DNA from: Candidatus Brockarchaeota archaeon
GTDB taxonomy: Archaea > Thermoproteota > EX4484-205 > JAAOZP01
NCBI GenBank assembly: GCA_017601245.1
Contig: JAFNJB010000046.1
Location: 1 to 53,713 of the forward strand
Direction of reading: 5' to 3'
Length of the DNA stretch: 53,713 nt
The position numbers and the translations under genes were made by a program. The stretch's first letter is position 1. Each line of letters starts with the position of its first letter. The notes beneath the pieces were generated by a model. It was not told where the DNA came from. It saw only the letters and a program-made list of their open reading frames with translations, and ran no database searches. This document shows, piece after piece, positions 53,031 through 53,713 of the stretch.

Positions 53031-53649
53031 GGCTCAACCCCTCCAATGGCCTTATTATCAAAGACCCGTCTTCCCCCATGAGTAATAGTGATTCGGGTTC
53101 TCCTCCAATAGTGTTTTCAAGCATTCCCGCAAGTATTCCTCTGAAGAACGAGGGGTTTATCCTCAAACCTTTTAAATCGGCTTTTATAGAATTGTCCTTC
53201 ATCCTATCGAAGCGTACATTTCCCCACCCTCTAATATTACAAACCTTGGAGGAAAAGGATAAAACATCGTCAACCGTATGCTTCCCTCTCCCCATGCTTT
53301 TTACAATTGACTTGCCTATGCCCTTGCCTGCATAGAAAAATATCACATCTGCCGCGCTAGAATACATCTGGCGGAGGGCGTCTTCGAAATTAGACCATTC
53401 CGCTACTGTGAACTTTATCTCGCTTAAATCACTAGTGTCAAAAATAAGGCTTTTTACATAATCGTTTAGAACAATCTGATACCCAAGTATAATGCCTTCT
53501 CTCTCCATCCTGGATACTCTACGGGCCACGGTTCTGTCTGATACGTCAAGCTGCTTAGCTATTTCTCGACAACTAAGCTTCGGATCCTTAGAGAGGATTT
53601 GTAGTATTTCTAAGTCTAGTCTATCTACTTTTTCTTTTTTCCTAACCAT
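53020..53649 (-). CDS. AsnC/Lrp-type HTH regulator with a Cys-less V4R-like domain
   Basis: 209 residues. Residues 8-55 are an AsnC-type winged helix (LDLEILQILSKDPKLSCREI, LDVSDRTVARRVSRMEREG). Residues 78-205 line up with the V4R paralogues of this window: FTVAEW, FFYAGKGIGKSIVKSM, RGWG, SFFRGILAGML. The Cys of GWC, FEC and ECxxxGDxxC are all missing here, so ligand binding must differ, and the usual Lrp RAM domain is replaced. ATG at 53649, 13 bp from a 15-bp palindrome. First gene of the operon 53649-48594, and likely its own regulator. Confidence 0.83.
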   Translation of the reverse strand: MVRKKEKVDRLDLEILQILSKDPKLSCREIAKQLDVSDRTVARRVSRMEREGIILGYQIVLNDYVKSLIFDTSDLSEIKFTVAEWSNFEDALRQMYSSAADVIFFYAGKGIGKSIVKSMGRGKHTVDDVLSFSSKVCNIRGWGNVRFDRMKDNSIKADLKGLRINPSFFRGILAGMLENTIGGEPESLLLMGEDGSLIIRPLEGLSLEG

Positions 53650-53662
53650 CTAGTAGTATATT

Positions 53663-53677
53663 TTTAACATTGTTAAA
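53663..53677. promoter_or_regulatory. 15-bp perfect palindrome at the operon promoter
   Basis: TTTAACATTGTTAAA, arms of 7 around one base. It lies between the TATA-like sequence (53674-53684) and the AsnC-type start, an ideal place for an operator. Confidence 0.65.
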
Positions 53678-53684
53678 TATATGC
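53674..53684 (-). promoter_or_regulatory. TATA box of the AsnC-KaiC-GH3-7TM operon
   Basis: CATATATTTAAC on the reverse strand, centred about 30 bp before the ATG at 53649, so the transcript starts only a few bases before the ATG. Confidence 0.55.
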
Positions 53685-53713
53685 TTTTCGCATAACGCAC
53701 TTTTATTCATTCT

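Overview
The window looks like a piece of a compact, AT-rich genome of a hyperthermophilic archaeon. The evidence is a full-length reverse gyrase (8471-11908), archaeal Trm5 and Trm14-type tRNA methyltransferases, a GTPBP1-type GTPase, KaiC-like and archaeal-type ATPases with nuclease-like tails, short or absent leaders behind TATA-like boxes, frequent TTG and GTG starts, and several 4-bp gene overlaps. A TACK-type (Thermoproteota or Korarchaeota-like) lineage seems likely, but I cannot place it more precisely. I see 48 protein genes (one cut by the window edge), and no tRNA, rRNA, CRISPR array or insertion sequence.

Layout. 1-912: Trm5 (partial). 977-6567: an AEC-type permease, then an ABC importer (fused two-domain permease plus two different ATPases, no binding protein in the cluster) and a PhoU-like DUF47 protein. 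6578-13536: GTPBP1-like GTPase, reverse gyrase, CTP synthase. 13652-21003: GltD-like oxidoreductase, MFS transporter, then V4R protein - GH1 glycosidase - V4R protein - LigD-type 3'-phosphoesterase - GH130 protein. 21101-25176: 2-hydroxyacid dehydrogenase, aldo/keto reductase, TIM-barrel isomerase, a MoaD-like protein without the GG tail, and a DUF554 membrane protein. 25243-32428: a folate and purine block (glyA-folD-purN; 5-formyl-THF cyclo-ligase fused to an ECF S-component-like membrane domain; purH-folC), a tetrahydrofolate-based C1 route feeding purine synthesis. 32778-45278: YjbQ, a zinc-ribbon/membrane operon, an ATPase with an operator-like repeat array at its start, an SPFH/zinc-ribbon operon, Trm14, an M48 membrane protease, a winged-helix/AAA ATPase pair, a YkgJ protein and an arrestin-like zinc-ribbon protein. 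45407-48603: a pyruvate-kinase-C-like protein, a radical SAM/SPASM protein, a third V4R protein and DUF488.

48594-53677 is the most interesting region. It is a tightly packed four-gene minus-strand operon: AsnC-type HTH fused to a Cys-less V4R domain, an intact KaiC-like ATPase, a GH3/ANL-type adenylate-forming enzyme, and a 7TM protein whose C-terminus looks like a degenerate RecA/KaiC domain without a P-loop. A perfect 15-bp palindrome lies between its TATA-like box and its start. With three more V4R proteins nearby, two sharing a 92-bp identical conversion tract and all with related promoters, this suggests a small-molecule (acyl or aromatic) sensing network that I do not recognise as a described system.
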